Part shown: positions 5,010 through 5,249 of the stretch, one piece after another | Position numbering within the stretch: the first letter of the stretch is position 1 | Layout: the number at the start of each line of letters is the position of its first letter | DNA from: Tannerella sp. | Lineage (GTDB): Bacteria > Bacteroidota > Bacteroidia > Bacteroidales > Tannerellaceae | Assembly (NCBI GenBank): GCA_031262895.1 | Contig: JAISGW010000178.1 | Span: 1 to 5,249, forward strand | DNA length: 5,249 nt | Reading direction: 5' to 3' | The notes under the pieces: generated by a model | What the model saw: the letters and a program-made list of their open reading frames with translations, nothing else | The model's database searches: none | Told to the model about the DNA's origin: nothing | Position numbers and translations under genes: made by a program

Positions 5010-5249
5010 TCATCCGGCGTATGCGTGCATTCCCGTCAAGAAATAGTTCACGCCGAAATAGGTCATCAGGACAGTGGCGAAAGCCCAGACGGCGCCCCAG
5101 TTGAGGGCGCGCGGATTATCCCAGCCCTTGACTAAGCGGAGATGCAACACGAGGGCGTAGGCCACCAGGGTGATCAGCGCCCAGGTTTCTTTGGGGTCCC
5201 AGCTCCAGTAGCTGCCCCAGGATTCGTTGGCCCAGACGGCGCCGAGGAA
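5010..5249 (-). CDS. ccsA: C-terminal fragment of a CcsA-type cytochrome c biogenesis protein
   Basis: The last 79 codons of a gene enter from the high-coordinate edge and stop at TGA 5010-5012. The fragment contains the tryptophan-rich WWD signature of haem-handling proteins, WGSYWSWDPKETWALIT (fragment residues 11-27), followed by two hydrophobic segments at about 25-40 and 53-71. The WWD motif is characteristic of the CcsA/CcmC/CcmF haem-handling superfamily. The wording WDPKETWALIT and the two downstream histidines (fragment H36 and H75, 39 residues apart) fit the CcsA branch of System II. There, the membrane protein carries haem outward for attachment to apocytochromes c, and these histidines bind haem. 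Its partner CcsB/ResB would lie upstream, outside the window, or be fused to it; this cannot be seen. No clear terminator follows, and the next gene has its own promoter. Confidence 0.93.
   Translation of the reverse strand, partial: FLGAVWANESWGSYWSWDPKETWALITLVAYALVLHLRLVKGWDNPRALNWGAVWAFATVLMTYFGVNYFLTGMHAYAG

Overview
The window looks like a chromosomal segment from a member of the Bacteroidota, most likely order Bacteroidales. Three kinds of evidence point there. The three likely promoters carry the TAnnTTTG -7 element of that phylum. Clear Shine-Dalgarno sequences are missing. The gene content is also typical: a TonB-dependent receptor with an N-terminal carboxypeptidase-regulatory-like domain and a six-bladed beta-propeller lipoprotein. 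G+C is about half by eye, higher than in the Bacteroides fragilis type. No genus can be named from the sequence alone.

Every supported gene is on the minus strand, so transcription runs from high to low coordinates. At 5010-5249 is the 3' end of a CcsA-type cytochrome c biogenesis (haem handling) membrane protein. Next comes a promoter (4942-4971), a small acidic protein of unknown function (4446-4907), tRNA-Thr(CGT) (4380-4455) and a strong intrinsic terminator (4343-4380). The acidic protein gene and the tRNA overlap: the UAG stop codon is nucleotides 8-10 of the tRNA.

Below the terminator a second unit begins with its own -7 element (4269-4276). It holds a TonB-dependent outer-membrane receptor (1361-4213), a second promoter (1281-1288), a six-bladed beta-propeller lipoprotein (134-1249), and 12 bp further on the start of another exported protein (1-121, cut by the window edge). 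The receptor and the lipoprotein probably work together at the outer membrane in TonB-driven uptake or surface binding. The substrate cannot be read from the sequence.

The points most worth a second look are the CDS/tRNA overlap, a helical non-barrel insertion of about 120 residues in the receptor, and short 7-bp-periodic TTAG-type arrays in inverted orientation on both sides of the receptor gene. I found no CRISPR array, insertion sequence, phage gene or recognisable defence system. The window is mostly ordinary core and surface-protein content with these local oddities.
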